Notes: generated by a model from the sequence alone, not told the origin. A stretch of DNA of 64,000 bases from Galbibacter kalidii (GCF_026241135.1 NZ_JAPFGA010000020.1:1-64000), one strand, 5' to 3'. Shown: positions 1 to 8,081, counted from the stretch's first letter. A program made the numbers and translations.

Positions 1-97
1 CTTTCTTCATACTGTGTAAAATTTAAAATTAATAAAAAAATATCGGGGGTCATGACCCCCGATATTTTCTATTTACACAGTTTATGAGATGCTACCT
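1..97 (+). mobile_element. Probable end of an IS256-type insertion sequence (partial)
   Basis: Positions 11-20 (ACTGTGTAAA) and 72-81 (TTTACACAGT) form a perfect inverted repeat. Between them, 38-67 is a perfect 30-bp palindrome centred on GGGGTCATGACCCC. IS256-family ends typically carry an inner TGTGTAAA motif. Reading 7-24 gives a possible transposase tail ending FLHTV and a stop. If so, the element lies to the left of the window and its tip is near GATGCTACC (88-96), abutting the LytTR gene. The palindrome alone could also be a strong terminator. The family assignment is inference. Confidence 0.33.
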
Positions 98-934
98 TAT
101 TATGAGGAATTAAAAAAAGTATTCCTATTTCTTTGCTTTGTTGCAATAGCTAGCTTTCTTTTCACTTATTTATTTGAACCATTTATTGTAAATGTTGAAG
201 AACACAAAATAAATAATTTATGGATTATATTATTGCATTCCGTTATTCCAATACCAATTGCTTTTGTCTATTTTTTCTTCCTAAAAAAATCGGTGAATAA
301 CATTGAAAATTGGACACTTGGTAAAGAGTTTTTGCATTTGGCTCTAATTCTTTTACTTGTAGGTTTCGCCAGTTTCTTAATTCGTGACTTTATTTACACA
401 AATCCAGATAATTGGTCTTTTCGCTACTTGTGGGAGGAAATACGAAATACGTTTTTGGTGGGTAGTTTACTTCTTGCAATACTCTTGCCTCTAAACCAAG
501 AACGTTTAATCAATAAACATTTAAAAGATTTAAAAAAATTACCTACTCATCAGCAAAATGTCAAGGAAGCCATTACAATTGTTCAAATTTTTATGCCAAT
601 AGCAGAGGAAAAATTCGAGTTAAACATTCAGTCTTTTCTTTTTGCAAAAGTGGATAGCAACTATCTAGAAATTTTTTATAAGGGTTCTAGTAGACTAGAA
701 AAAGACCTAAAAAGACTAACCTTAAAAGAATTTGATGACCAACTAAGTTCTTTTCCATTCATTTTTAAAGTTCATCGTTCTTATGTAGTAAATCTTAAGG
801 CTATTGAATCTATTTCGGGAAATGCTCAAGGATATATACTTCACCTAAAAGACTATTCCCAAAGAACTATTCCTGTTTCTCGTTCTAAAATTGAAGAATT
901 TAATCAGCTTTATACTAATTTAAAAAGCCAGTAG
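89..934 (+). CDS. LytTR-family DNA-binding regulator with N-terminal membrane region
   Basis: The 281-residue protein has four hydrophobic segments in about the first 140 residues and a LytTR DNA-binding domain at roughly 178-276, with the typical VHRSYVVNL stretch near 230. There is no receiver domain, as in many Flavobacteriaceae LytTR proteins tethered to the membrane. The likely role is transcription control of a neighbouring or distant operon. The start is doubtful. The first ATG lies inside the probable IS end, and family members usually have a few more residues before the PYYEEL-like sequence, so the first codons may be supplied by the insertion. The LytTR assignment is firm, the target unknown. 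Confidence 0.8.
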   Translation: MLPYYEELKKVFLFLCFVAIASFLFTYLFEPFIVNVEEHKINNLWIILLHSVIPIPIAFVYFFFLKKSVNNIENWTLGKEFLHLALILLLVGFASFLIRDFIYTNPDNWSFRYLWEEIRNTFLVGSLLLAILLPLNQERLINKHLKDLKKLPTHQQNVKEAITIVQIFMPIAEEKFELNIQSFLFAKVDSNYLEIFYKGSSRLEKDLKRLTLKEFDDQLSSFPFIFKVHRSYVVNLKAIESISGNAQGYILHLKDYSQRTIPVSRSKIEEFNQLYTNLKSQ

Positions 935-956
935 GCTTGCATTTCGTCACTTTCGA

Positions 957-2144
957 TTGTCAACTGTCACTTTACCAAAAATCGCATTGATTTTGTTTTT
1001 ATCCTTGCCAACAAAAACAAGATTTGTGGATACAACAAAAAGAAGATACGATTTAGATTGGCTAAGAGTCATCGCTATTTTAGCAGTTTATTTCCATCAT
1101 TTAGGCATGCCTTTTAATGGAGATGATTTTCATATTATGAATTCAGAATCTAGTAAACTGTTAGATGACATTATGGTTTACTTTGAACAATTCAGATTAC
1201 CCTTACTTTTTTTAATATCAGGAACTGGAACAGTTCTCGCATTCTCTAAGCGGACTTGGAAACAATTTTTTAAGGAGCGCACGGGAAGGCTTTTAATTCC
1301 ACTCTTTTTTGGTGTACTTTTTATTGTGCCACCACAAACGTATTATCAATATTTCAATGAATTCAATTCCTATTGGCAGATATACACAGAGGGTCGATTT
1401 GAAACCAATCACCTTTGGTTTATAGAAAATCTTTATGTGATTTCTATAATTGTGATTCCTTTGATTATTTTTCTTAAATCTCAAAAATCTAATAGATTTA
1501 GAAATTGGTTTGAAAAAATGTCTTCCTATAAAATTGGATTTTTACTGGGCGGACTTCCTCTTATTATTTTAACAGCAGTACTAAAAAGGTATTATCCAAC
1601 TGGGTCATCTTCTTTGACAAATCTTTCTGAAACATTCTTTTACACTTACTTTTTTGTTTCTGGTATTCTGTTTGCAACCTCACAAATCTTTTGGGGAAAC
1701 TTGAAAAAATTTAGACGCTTTCACTTTGTTGTTTTTATCGTTAGTTCACTTTTATTCTACGGTTACTATTTAATACCGAATAATATGGTAGAGCCTTATT
1801 TAAGTCTTTCTTTTCGTTGGGATATTTGGTATGGCTTGTGCTGTTTGTTGGGATGGAGTTTTGTTTTGACAATATTGGGGTATGGACAAGTTTACTTCAA
1901 CAAACCAAGTCTCTGCCTTAAACGGATGAACGAAGCTATTTATCCATTTTATATTTTACATCAAACCGTAATAGTAGTTTTTGCATATTATATCATTAAA
2001 CTCGACTTGAATATTCCTGCAAAGCTTATCATTCTTTTAATTAGTTCATTTTTAATGATTGTATTTATTTATCGTTTCTTTATCTATCCTTTTAAAATAA
2101 CAAGAATACTTTTCGGAATGAAAAAATATAAAAATAAGTCTTGA
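957..2144 (+). CDS. Acyltransferase 3 family membrane protein (OpgC/MdoC-like)
   Basis: A 395-residue multi-pass membrane protein of the acyltransferase 3 family, which transfers acyl groups to sugars or glycans at the membrane. The family opening is visible: RRYDLDWLRVIAI followed by a membrane segment ending in an HH pair (FHHLG), then about ten hydrophobic segments. The best match is the glucan-modifying OpgC-like branch. No ATG precedes the conserved opening. TTG at 957 or GTG at 1026 are the options, so the true start may have been lost. It is followed after 80 bp by the first attC-like site, whose left box TTGCCAAC has no partner ahead of this gene. This suggests a cassette truncated at its left edge. 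Confidence 0.75.
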   Translation: MSTVTLPKIALILFLSLPTKTRFVDTTKRRYDLDWLRVIAILAVYFHHLGMPFNGDDFHIMNSESSKLLDDIMVYFEQFRLPLLFLISGTGTVLAFSKRTWKQFFKERTGRLLIPLFFGVLFIVPPQTYYQYFNEFNSYWQIYTEGRFETNHLWFIENLYVISIIVIPLIIFLKSQKSNRFRNWFEKMSSYKIGFLLGGLPLIILTAVLKRYYPTGSSSLTNLSETFFYTYFFVSGILFATSQIFWGNLKKFRRFHFVVFIVSSLLFYGYYLIPNNMVEPYLSLSFRWDIWYGLCCLLGWSFVLTILGYGQVYFNKPSLCLKRMNEAIYPFYILHQTVIVVFAYYIIKLDLNIPAKLIILLISSFLMIVFIYRFFIYPFKITRILFGMKKYKNKS

Positions 2145-2225
2145 AAAAAATAATTCTTTTAGAATCTAATTTCAATTAATTCACCTAAAATTAAATGTAT
2201 TATGTCACGTTAAATAAAAGCCAGT

Positions 2226-2356
2226 TGCCAACATGGGCTAAAATCAAGTGGGCGTTTGTAGGTTATTATACTTTGGTGCTTTTTGCATATTTTTGTGGTG
2301 GCGGACAGGAAAGTACTTTTTAATGCCCACCTGCTCTTAGCCCAAGCCCGTTGTGT
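2226..2356 (+). repeat. attC-like site 1
   Basis: Left box TGCCAAC (2226-2232) and right box GTTGTGT (2350-2356) are poorly complementary to each other. The inner arms pair well: TGGGCTAA...GTGGGC on the left against GCCCAC...TTAGCCCA on the right. The loop carries GGCGGACAGGAAAG, also found with one change in site 2. Confidence 0.65.
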
Positions 2357-2382
2357 TTCATGCAAAAACACGAGAAATAGAA

Positions 2383-2856
2383 ATGGACGAATACGAAGGA
2401 TATTTTGCTGACTGTTATGTCTTAACTGATAAAAGGACTGAATCCTTTATTGAAGAATTCCTTGATCATTTCGTTCCAGAAAGACGAGAGACGGCAGACG
2501 AATATGAAGTGCCACAATATGCGGACAACCCTGTTGAAAATTTCAAAACAGCTCGTGAAGCTGTAAGGTTCTTGGTTGAGAATAAATCAGTTAAACACAG
2601 CCTTTATTGGGCGAACCCTATAAAATCCGAATTAAGGGGGGCTGAGATTTTCTTCACAGATGATGGATATGTAATTATGGGAATTTACTGCGAGACAAAA
2701 TATCCCGACACAGAGATTGAAGACAAGATTTTTAAGAATATCAAAGAATTCTGTGGAAGTGAAGAAGGTTATATAACCTACGAAGAGACTCCGCCTCACA
2801 ACAGCGAAGAATTTAGAGAAAAAATAAAAAGCACGAAAGTACAACATCGGCTATAG
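2383..2856 (+). CDS. Cassette-encoded hypothetical protein, acidic, 157 aa
   Basis: I do not recognise the family. The protein is acidic, predicted soluble and without a signal peptide or membrane segment; it opens MDEYEGYFADCYVLTDKRTE and has mixed alpha/beta character. The open frame reaches back to a GTG at 2353 inside the attC right box. The ATG at 2383, 27 bp past that box, is the more likely start. The stop codon (2854-2856) lies inside the left arm of the following attC-like site, so the last codons are written in recombination-site sequence. The leading GTTGTGTTTC and trailing GTACAAC boxes agree only partly, unlike those of later cassettes. Confidence 0.6.
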   Translation: MDEYEGYFADCYVLTDKRTESFIEEFLDHFVPERRETADEYEVPQYADNPVENFKTAREAVRFLVENKSVKHSLYWANPIKSELRGAEIFFTDDGYVIMGIYCETKYPDTEIEDKIFKNIKEFCGSEEGYITYEETPPHNSEEFREKIKSTKVQHRL

Positions 2857-2969
2857 CAAATGCGGGCTGACTGCTAAAAAATGAAGATATTACAACTAAA
2901 CAAACTTATGGTAGGCGGACAAGAAAGGGCATCGAAATCCCGCACTTTCCATAGCCAGGGCCGTTAGTA
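2839..2969 (+). repeat. attC-like site 2
   Basis: Left box GTACAAC (2839-2845), right box GTTAGTA (2963-2969). The inner arms pair: GGCTAT plus GCAAATGCGGG at 2849-2865 against CCCGCACTTTCC plus ATAGCC at 2939-2956. The spacers between box and stem are unequal (ATC against AGGGCC). The left arm contains the stop codon of the preceding gene. Confidence 0.65.
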
Positions 2970-2984
2970 AAAATTATAAACAAA

Positions 2985-3914
2985 ATGAATAAATTTTTAT
3001 CGATTTTCTTAATCATTGTAATATTTTTTAGTTGTAAAAACAACACTATTTCATATTTCGACCAAAAACCACCCTCTACAATTCCTAAATTATTTGCACC
3101 ATCAATTGTTAATACTGGCAATATCGAACTTAATGTAGTTTTTAATTATGACAATACAGAAATGTTCTTTTCAAGAATTGTGAACAACAGCTTTGTTATT
3201 CTCCATTCTGAATTAATTGATGGCAAGTGGTCTGATATTAAACCCATTAAAATGTATGACGATAATGTCTTAGTTTCAGTTGCTTGTGACCCTACAATTA
3301 CCAAAGATGGAAAGACAATGTATTTTCTCGGTGTAGACCCTAAGCTTTATGAAAATGATGTTACCAGAGAAGAACTTTACACGATACCACCAGACATTTA
3401 TAAGAGTAAAAAAGTGGACGGTAGATGGGGATTAGCCTCTAAAGTGGATTTTTGGGTTTCCACCGAATATTTAGAAACCTATCCTGTTGTTACAGCGGAT
3501 GGGAGTTTATATTTTCGCTCAAATAGACCAAGTGATGAAGGAGGAATGAACACATATCGTGCACAATATTTAGGAAATGAAAAATTTGAAACACCTGTTA
3601 TCGTAAACACTAAGACAGAGAAAAAGGAACTAATAACTTATGTTTCACCAGATGAACGATATGCCATTACTAATGGACAAGGTAAATTTCAAATAACGTT
3701 TAATAATGATGGTGAATGGGCAAAACCGAAAGAAATATCATTAAAATATGAAAGCAACTGGCGATATTATTCTCCGTATATGTCTTCTGACGGAAAATAT
3801 TTTATCTACTCCAGGAGATATAATAACCCTGAAAAAAAAGGATGGGCAGGAGTTGAAAAAGGAGAAATTTATTGGGTTAACGCTGATATACTCTTCAATG
3901 CAAAAATAGAGTAA
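2985..3914 (+). CDS. PD40/TolB-like beta-propeller lipoprotein (cassette gene)
   Basis: A 309-residue predicted lipoprotein. A hydrophobic leader ends in the lipobox FFSC at residues 14-17. The rest shows PD40 (TolB-type) propeller repeats, with phrases such as DPTITKDGKTMYFLG, YPVVTADGSLYFRSN and YSPYMSSDGKYFIYS spaced along the chain. Such proteins are exported and often bind sugars or proteins at the cell surface; no specific ligand can be inferred. The gene starts 16 bp after the right box of site 2 and stops 6 bp before the left box of site 3. Its flanking boxes match at 8 of 9 bases. Confidence 0.75.
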   Translation: MNKFLSIFLIIVIFFSCKNNTISYFDQKPPSTIPKLFAPSIVNTGNIELNVVFNYDNTEMFFSRIVNNSFVILHSELIDGKWSDIKPIKMYDDNVLVSVACDPTITKDGKTMYFLGVDPKLYENDVTREELYTIPPDIYKSKKVDGRWGLASKVDFWVSTEYLETYPVVTADGSLYFRSNRPSDEGGMNTYRAQYLGNEKFETPVIVNTKTEKKELITYVSPDERYAITNGQGKFQITFNNDGEWAKPKEISLKYESNWRYYSPYMSSDGKYFIYSRRYNNPEKKGWAGVEKGEIYWVNADILFNAKIE

Positions 3915-3920
3915 AACATT

Positions 3921-4052
3921 TGCTAACACCGTATATAATTTATTGCTAGTGCAAGCCTACTTACGAAAATCCTCGCGGATTTTCTATTCGGTTTTTATTT
4001 GCTAAATTAGGTGTTTAAAACACGCAACAAACCATATACAACAACGTTGGCA
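3921..4052 (+). repeat. attC-like site 3
   Basis: Left box TGCTAAC (3921-3927), right box GTTGGCA (4046-4052). The inner arms pair: GTATAT..TT.TTGC..GTG against CACGCAA.AA..ATATAC. The loop holds a hairpin GAAAATCC/GGATTTTC near 3966-3985, a feature shared in diverged form with sites 5, 10 and 13. Confidence 0.65.
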
Positions 4053-4077
4053 TTCATACTGAAAAAACTAATCGTAA

Positions 4078-4890
4078 TTGGAATTCGGAAACATAACAAT
4101 AGAGGATAAATTAGGTAAAGATTATACTGAACATAAAGTTTTTGAGGAATTGACGTTTTACTCGGACTTTTATGAATCATTATCCTTTTCCATTATGAAT
4201 TGGATGTCTCAAGGAACAAAAGCATTTGTAAACCTAGACACCTATGCGATATCTTCCATTAAAGGAACTGTTAATTCGATTAGTCAAATTCTGAAAAAAG
4301 GTAGAATTAATGATTCTTATGCACTAATAAGGAAGTACTTTGACTCTACATTCATAAATATATATTCCAACTTATATTTACAAGACCACTTTAGTATAGA
4401 TAACTTCATTGTTGAACAAATCGATAACTGGAGAAAAGGAACTGACACCATTCCCGAATTTAGAATTATTTCGAGATATATTAAGGAATCTCAAACCTTA
4501 TTGCCAATAACTGAATTATTGAAAAAAGATGACAGATATAAAAAAATAAGGGACAGATGTAATGACAATACTCATTACAACTTTTTCCACAACGTGTTAT
4601 TAAACGATAACGAAATTCATAATCCGAATAGAATAAAATATTTAGATGTTATATCCTTCGATATGCAATCATTATTTATACAACATTTTGCTTACCTATT
4701 TTATTTAAATGACCATTATTTTATGTCAAGCGACTATGTTGACTACTTGGATTTAGGAATGACTCCTGAAGATGATTCACAATATTGGGTTGCACCATTT
4801 ATTCAAAAAGTTTTTACTGAACTGATAAATAAAAAAAGACCTGATATTGCAAAAGAAATAAAGGAAAACACTAAAATGAAATTAGAATAA
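4078..4890 (+). CDS. Cassette protein with HEPN-like RNase motif (hypothetical)
   Basis: A 270-residue, mostly helical, soluble protein of no family I can name with certainty. Around residues 158-166 it reads RDRCNDNTHYN. This fits the R-x4-6-H motif of HEPN-domain ribonucleases, and the surrounding helices, including ALIRKYFDSTFINIY, resemble large HEPN-like or DUF5677-type proteins. HEPN proteins often act in toxin-antitoxin or phage defence, so that is a reasonable inference here but unproven. The start is TTG at 4078: an in-frame stop lies directly upstream and the next ATG is about 40 codons inside. Flanking cassette boxes match at 9 of 9 bases (AATGCCAAC). Confidence 0.6.
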   Translation: MEFGNITIEDKLGKDYTEHKVFEELTFYSDFYESLSFSIMNWMSQGTKAFVNLDTYAISSIKGTVNSISQILKKGRINDSYALIRKYFDSTFINIYSNLYLQDHFSIDNFIVEQIDNWRKGTDTIPEFRIISRYIKESQTLLPITELLKKDDRYKKIRDRCNDNTHYNFFHNVLLNDNEIHNPNRIKYLDVISFDMQSLFIQHFAYLFYLNDHYFMSSDYVDYLDLGMTPEDDSQYWVAPFIQKVFTELINKKRPDIAKEIKENTKMKLE

Positions 4891-4900
4891 AAGTACGAAA

Positions 4901-5090
4901 TGCCAACAATGGCTATACGTAATGCGGGTTGTAGGTGATAAACCAAAGTTTCGGCTTATTTTTCCGCTCGCAGTTTAGATATTTATGAAAAGAAAATTAA
5001 GAAATATAAAAAACAGCTCGCTACCGTTCGTGCAAGATTGAAAACTTCCGCTTTTCAATCCCGCACTACGCATAGCCGAGACCGTTGGCA
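4901..5090 (+). repeat. attC-like site 4
   Basis: The clearest example and the longest, 190 nt. Box TGCCAAC (4901-4907) pairs with GTTGGCA (5084-5090). The stem GGCTATACGTAATGCGGG (4911-4928) pairs with CCCGCACTACGCATAGCC (5060-5077), with two mismatches. The spacers are AAT on the left and GAGACC on the right, so the two helices are separated by an unpaired asymmetric bulge, as in attC sites. Confidence 0.75.
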
Positions 5091-5108
5091 TTCATTTAAA
5101 ACAAGAAA

Positions 5109-6116
5109 ATGGCATTAATAGATTTTGATAAAATAAAAGACATTTTAGGTTTGAGTAAACCTTTAACGAAATTGATTGAAGTGATTGCTCAAGGAACAGG
5201 TGCAATTACTCAACCATATTTAATTAAAAAAAATGCTGAAGCTAAAGCATATGAAATTAATGTTGTTTCTAAAGCAATCGCACAAAACCAATCTTCCCTT
5301 CAAAAAATTGAATATAAGGAATCTAAATTAAGTCTAAACTCTTTAGACAAATCAACAATCGAAGAAATAACATCATTACCCGAACGTGCTGAAAATAGAA
5401 TTGAATATCAAGAACAAAAAAGACAACAAAATATTGAAAGAGTAACACAAATTGCAGCTGAACAACTTGAATCAGTTAAAGAAGTAAGTGATGAAAAAGT
5501 AGACGAAGATTGGACTACACATTTTTTTAATTATGCACAAGACGTTTCTAATGAAGAAATGCAAAATTTATGGGGAAGAATTTTAGCTGGTGAAGTTGAA
5601 AGTCCTAAATCTTATTCTTTAAGAGCTTTAGAACTAATTAGAAATTTATCTAAAAGTGAAGCAGAGATTTTTTCAAAAGTGGCTAAATATGCTGTTAAAT
5701 CAAGTAACGATTATTTTCTGTTTAAAGGTAAAAAGGATTTACTAAATCAAAAATTTGGAATAACATTCAATGACCTTGCCTTACTTAAAGAATTAGGATT
5801 ATTACACACCAGTGAATTTACCTCTTATGAATATGCTAAATCTGATAAACCTTCAAATCCTCATTTAGTATTTGGGAATGATATTGTTTTTATGGAAATA
5901 AAAGAAAATACACCCAAGTTTACAATCAACATATATTTATTCACAACTATTGGCAAAGAATTATTAAAGCTAGTTGATATAGAATCTGATTTTAATTATA
6001 TCATGGAATTTGCCAAAGAAGTGCAAACTGAAAATACAATTGTTAAATACGGACAGATACTAGAGGTTTTGCCTGATGGATTAAGACATTCTGTTCCATT
6101 AAAAAACGTAATTTAA
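5109..6116 (+). CDS. DUF2806 domain protein (cassette gene)
   Basis: 335 residues with the DUF2806 signature: a coiled, charged region (about 60-130), then DEDWTTHFFNYAQDVSNEEM and LWGRILAGEVESPKSYSLR at about 135-175. The N-terminal part, LTKLIEVIAQGTGAITQPYLIKK, may contact membrane or partner. The function is unknown. In databases this family is often met on mobile DNA and near restriction or defence genes; that is general knowledge, not shown here. The ATG at 5109 lies 18 bp after the right box of site 4, and the stop is 12 bp before site 5. The cassette boxes match at 9 of 9 bases. Confidence 0.8.
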   Translation: MALIDFDKIKDILGLSKPLTKLIEVIAQGTGAITQPYLIKKNAEAKAYEINVVSKAIAQNQSSLQKIEYKESKLSLNSLDKSTIEEITSLPERAENRIEYQEQKRQQNIERVTQIAAEQLESVKEVSDEKVDEDWTTHFFNYAQDVSNEEMQNLWGRILAGEVESPKSYSLRALELIRNLSKSEAEIFSKVAKYAVKSSNDYFLFKGKKDLLNQKFGITFNDLALLKELGLLHTSEFTSYEYAKSDKPSNPHLVFGNDIVFMEIKENTPKFTINIYLFTTIGKELLKLVDIESDFNYIMEFAKEVQTENTIVKYGQILEVLPDGLRHSVPLKNVI

Positions 6117-6128
6117 AAAAAAACGAAA

Positions 6129-6260
6129 TGCCAACAATGGCTATAAGTAATTGCTTGTTCTCGCCTACTTCTGAAAATCCGCAAGGATTTTCAGTTTGGT
6201 GTGTACTTGCTAAGTTAACCGCTAAACCACGCAACTACTCATAGCCGAAACACGTTAGCA
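6129..6260 (+). repeat. attC-like site 5
   Basis: Left box TGCCAAC (6129-6135), right box GTTAGCA (6254-6260): one mismatch across the site, yet each box matches perfectly at the far end of its own cassette. The inner stem GGCTAT.AGTA.TTGC pairs with GCAACTACTCATAGCC. The loop has TGAAAATCC...GGATTTTCA. Confidence 0.7.
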
Positions 6261-6278
6261 ACAATTAATAAACACGAT

Positions 6279-6770
6279 ATGAAATACTTTCTCTGCATAA
6301 TACTTTTTTTGACCGCTTCAATTAGTTCTTTAGCTCAGGAAAAATATGACGTTCCTTTTAAATCTATTAACGGAATTATCGATGAACTACTTGATCAAAT
6401 AACTATAGAAAAGGGGGAGAAAATGGATACTATAGCAATTAGGAATTTATTTCATCCTTCTGCAATATTTACAATTGCTGATTCTACAAAGTCTGAAACT
6501 GTATCACTTGATGACTTCCTTAATCTCTTGAAAGACCCTTACTATGAACAAGGATATCTTGAAAAAGAAATTCATAAAGTTGTTGATGAATACAATGGAA
6601 TGGCTCAAGTATTCCAGACTTTTTATGGTAAGGACTCTGAGGGATCTGAAGAAAGAGGGATAAATAGCTATCAATTAACGTATTATGGCGGTCGATGGTG
6701 GATAGTCAGTCTCTTATGGACTATAGAATCTAAAAGTGTCGGAATACCTGCAAAATATGGCGGAGAATAA
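6279..6770 (+). CDS. Secreted NTF2-like (SnoaL-type) protein (cassette gene)
   Basis: 163 residues with a cleavable signal peptide (hydrophobic core at 3-16, likely cut after SLAQ). The mature part has the alpha+beta cone pattern of NTF2-like proteins: an early helix with LLDQIT, then LFHPSAIFTIAD, and a C-terminal strand pair ending GGRWWIVSLLWTIES. Such proteins can be small enzymes or binding modules; no catalytic residue can be assigned. The gene starts 18 bp after the right box of site 5. Its cassette ends match over nine bases (GTTAGCAAC / GTTGCTAAC). Confidence 0.7.
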   Translation: MKYFLCIILFLTASISSLAQEKYDVPFKSINGIIDELLDQITIEKGEKMDTIAIRNLFHPSAIFTIADSTKSETVSLDDFLNLLKDPYYEQGYLEKEIHKVVDEYNGMAQVFQTFYGKDSEGSEERGINSYQLTYYGGRWWIVSLLWTIESKSVGIPAKYGGE

Positions 6771-6780
6771 GTAAAAAAGT

Positions 6781-6913
6781 TGCTAACAACGCCTAAGCTT
6801 CATTGCTGCTGAAAGTTTCAAAAAATAATTCTATCTTTCAAAAACCTTAAGAGTTCATCTGACTAAACCGAACAACAAACACGCAACGCAAGCTTAGCCA
6901 GAGACCGTTAGCA
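6781..6913 (+). repeat. attC-like site 6
   Basis: Left box TGCTAAC (6781-6787), right box GTTAGCA (6907-6913), fully complementary. The inner stem CTAAGCTT...TTGC pairs with GCAACGCAAGCTTAG. Spacers are unequal, with CAGAGACC on the right resembling the right spacer of site 4. Confidence 0.7.
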
Positions 6914-6929
6914 ACAAGCAAAAGCGACA

Positions 6930-7463
6930 ATGCAAGACTATATTGATTTAGCAGAGAAGAATGGAGTCACACTTATAGATATTGGAAAGTGTCAATTTTG
7001 TGGTGCAAATACCCAAAGAGGAATTCACGAATGCCTTGAAATTTTCAATCTTGGGTTTCAGGAAATTGACTTCTCCAATTTTGAAAATCACATATACAGA
7101 TTTCTGATTGTGGACGCCCATACTTTACAACACCCTGAAATTCACGGCAGATGGAATAATCACTTTCACCTGTCAAGACTTCACTTGATATTTGAATATG
7201 GGATTAAATGGACTTATGAATTATCACCGAAACTCAGCGATTATCTGAATAAATACAAGGTTCATAAACAGGACGAATATCTGACCCCACCTGAACTTCT
7301 TAAAAGAGGAAATATCACGACAACTGATATTAAAGAGAAGTCAACTAACGAAACGGATTGTAAAGATTTAATAAAAAATTGGGCATTGGAAGTTTATGAG
7401 AAATGGAGCGTCCACCACGATATTGTAGATGATATTGCGAAAGGATTTTTAAATAAAATATAA
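6930..7463 (+). CDS. DUF5946-like protein with CxxC motif (cassette gene)
   Basis: 177 residues, cytoplasmic. An N-terminal CQFCGA (about 21-26) with a further Cys at about 35 could bind zinc. The stretch FLIVDAHTLQHPEIHG and the later HFHLSRLHLIFEYG are typical of DUF5946 proteins, whose function is unknown. The C-terminal third is more variable, with an acidic linker and WALEVYEKWSVHH. The gene begins 16 bp after the right box of site 6 and ends 11 bp before site 7. The cassette boxes match over nine bases. Confidence 0.6.
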   Translation: MQDYIDLAEKNGVTLIDIGKCQFCGANTQRGIHECLEIFNLGFQEIDFSNFENHIYRFLIVDAHTLQHPEIHGRWNNHFHLSRLHLIFEYGIKWTYELSPKLSDYLNKYKVHKQDEYLTPPELLKRGNITTTDIKEKSTNETDCKDLIKNWALEVYEKWSVHHDIVDDIAKGFLNKI

Positions 7464-7474
7464 ATAAAGCCAGT

Positions 7475-7606
7475 TGCTAACACATGGTATAGTGCATGCG
7501 GGTTTCAGCGGTTTTCGAGCGTTTGTGGCTCGTAAAAAAAGTCGGTGTAAACTGATAGGTTTTCGCCTCGTAATCCCGCACGACACCATACCATCAAACG
7601 TTGTGC
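7475..7606 (+). repeat. attC-like site 7
   Basis: Left box TGCTAAC (7475-7481) and right box GTTGTGC (7600-7606) do not pair beyond AAC/GTT. The inner stem ATGGTAT.GTGCATGCGGG (from 7483) pairs with CCCGCACGACACCATACCAT (7575-7594). The arms belong together, the outer boxes to different cassettes. Confidence 0.7.
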
Positions 7607-7623
7607 CCAATTAAAGTTAAAAT

Positions 7624-8055
7624 ATGGAATTAATAAAAAATCTATTTAAGCCGTCTGATAAGCATAAAGGTGTTTGGCCAATAAAAGTTTATGTATTAAA
7701 ACTATTCTTTCTACTTATGTTTCTATTTGCAGCAAAAGATGCGTGGACCGAATTAATTACCCATAAAGGAGAATGGAATCCTGAAATTGCAATTGCTTGG
7801 TGTGCTATTGCCGCTTACACAACTTTATCAGGATTGGGAGTATTTCACACATTAAAAATGTTGCCAATAATGCTTTTTATGTTCTTTTACAAAGGTCTTT
7901 GGCTATTTTTTGTTGCCTATCCATTATGGCAAAATGAACAACTTGTTGGTAGTGAGGCAGAAGATTGGGTTCCGATATTTATGTTGATGATTATTCCGGT
8001 TATTTTCACACCTTGGATATATGTTTTTAAAACCTATGTCCTTGGAAAAGACTAA
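7624..8055 (+). CDS. Small four-helix membrane protein, unknown (cassette gene)
   Basis: 143 residues with four hydrophobic segments (about 25-41, 58-75, 78-95 and 112-132) and a short basic N-terminus. No enzymatic motif is visible and I do not recognise a named family. The start ATG lies 17 bp after the right box GTTGTGCCCA (7600-7609). The trailing box TGGGCACAAC (8082-8091) is its exact 10-base reverse complement. This match differs from all neighbouring boxes and is one of the strongest arguments for the cassette model. Confidence 0.6.
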   Translation: MELIKNLFKPSDKHKGVWPIKVYVLKLFFLLMFLFAAKDAWTELITHKGEWNPEIAIAWCAIAAYTTLSGLGVFHTLKMLPIMLFMFFYKGLWLFFVAYPLWQNEQLVGSEAEDWVPIFMLMIIPVIFTPWIYVFKTYVLGKD

Positions 8056-8081
8056 ACAATTACAAGAGTACATAAAACAAC

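Noticed and set aside
1006-1012. TGCCAAC inside the start of the acyltransferase gene, matching an attC left box
   Set aside because: No stem arm or right box follows it; a single 7-mer in AT-rich DNA is expected by chance.
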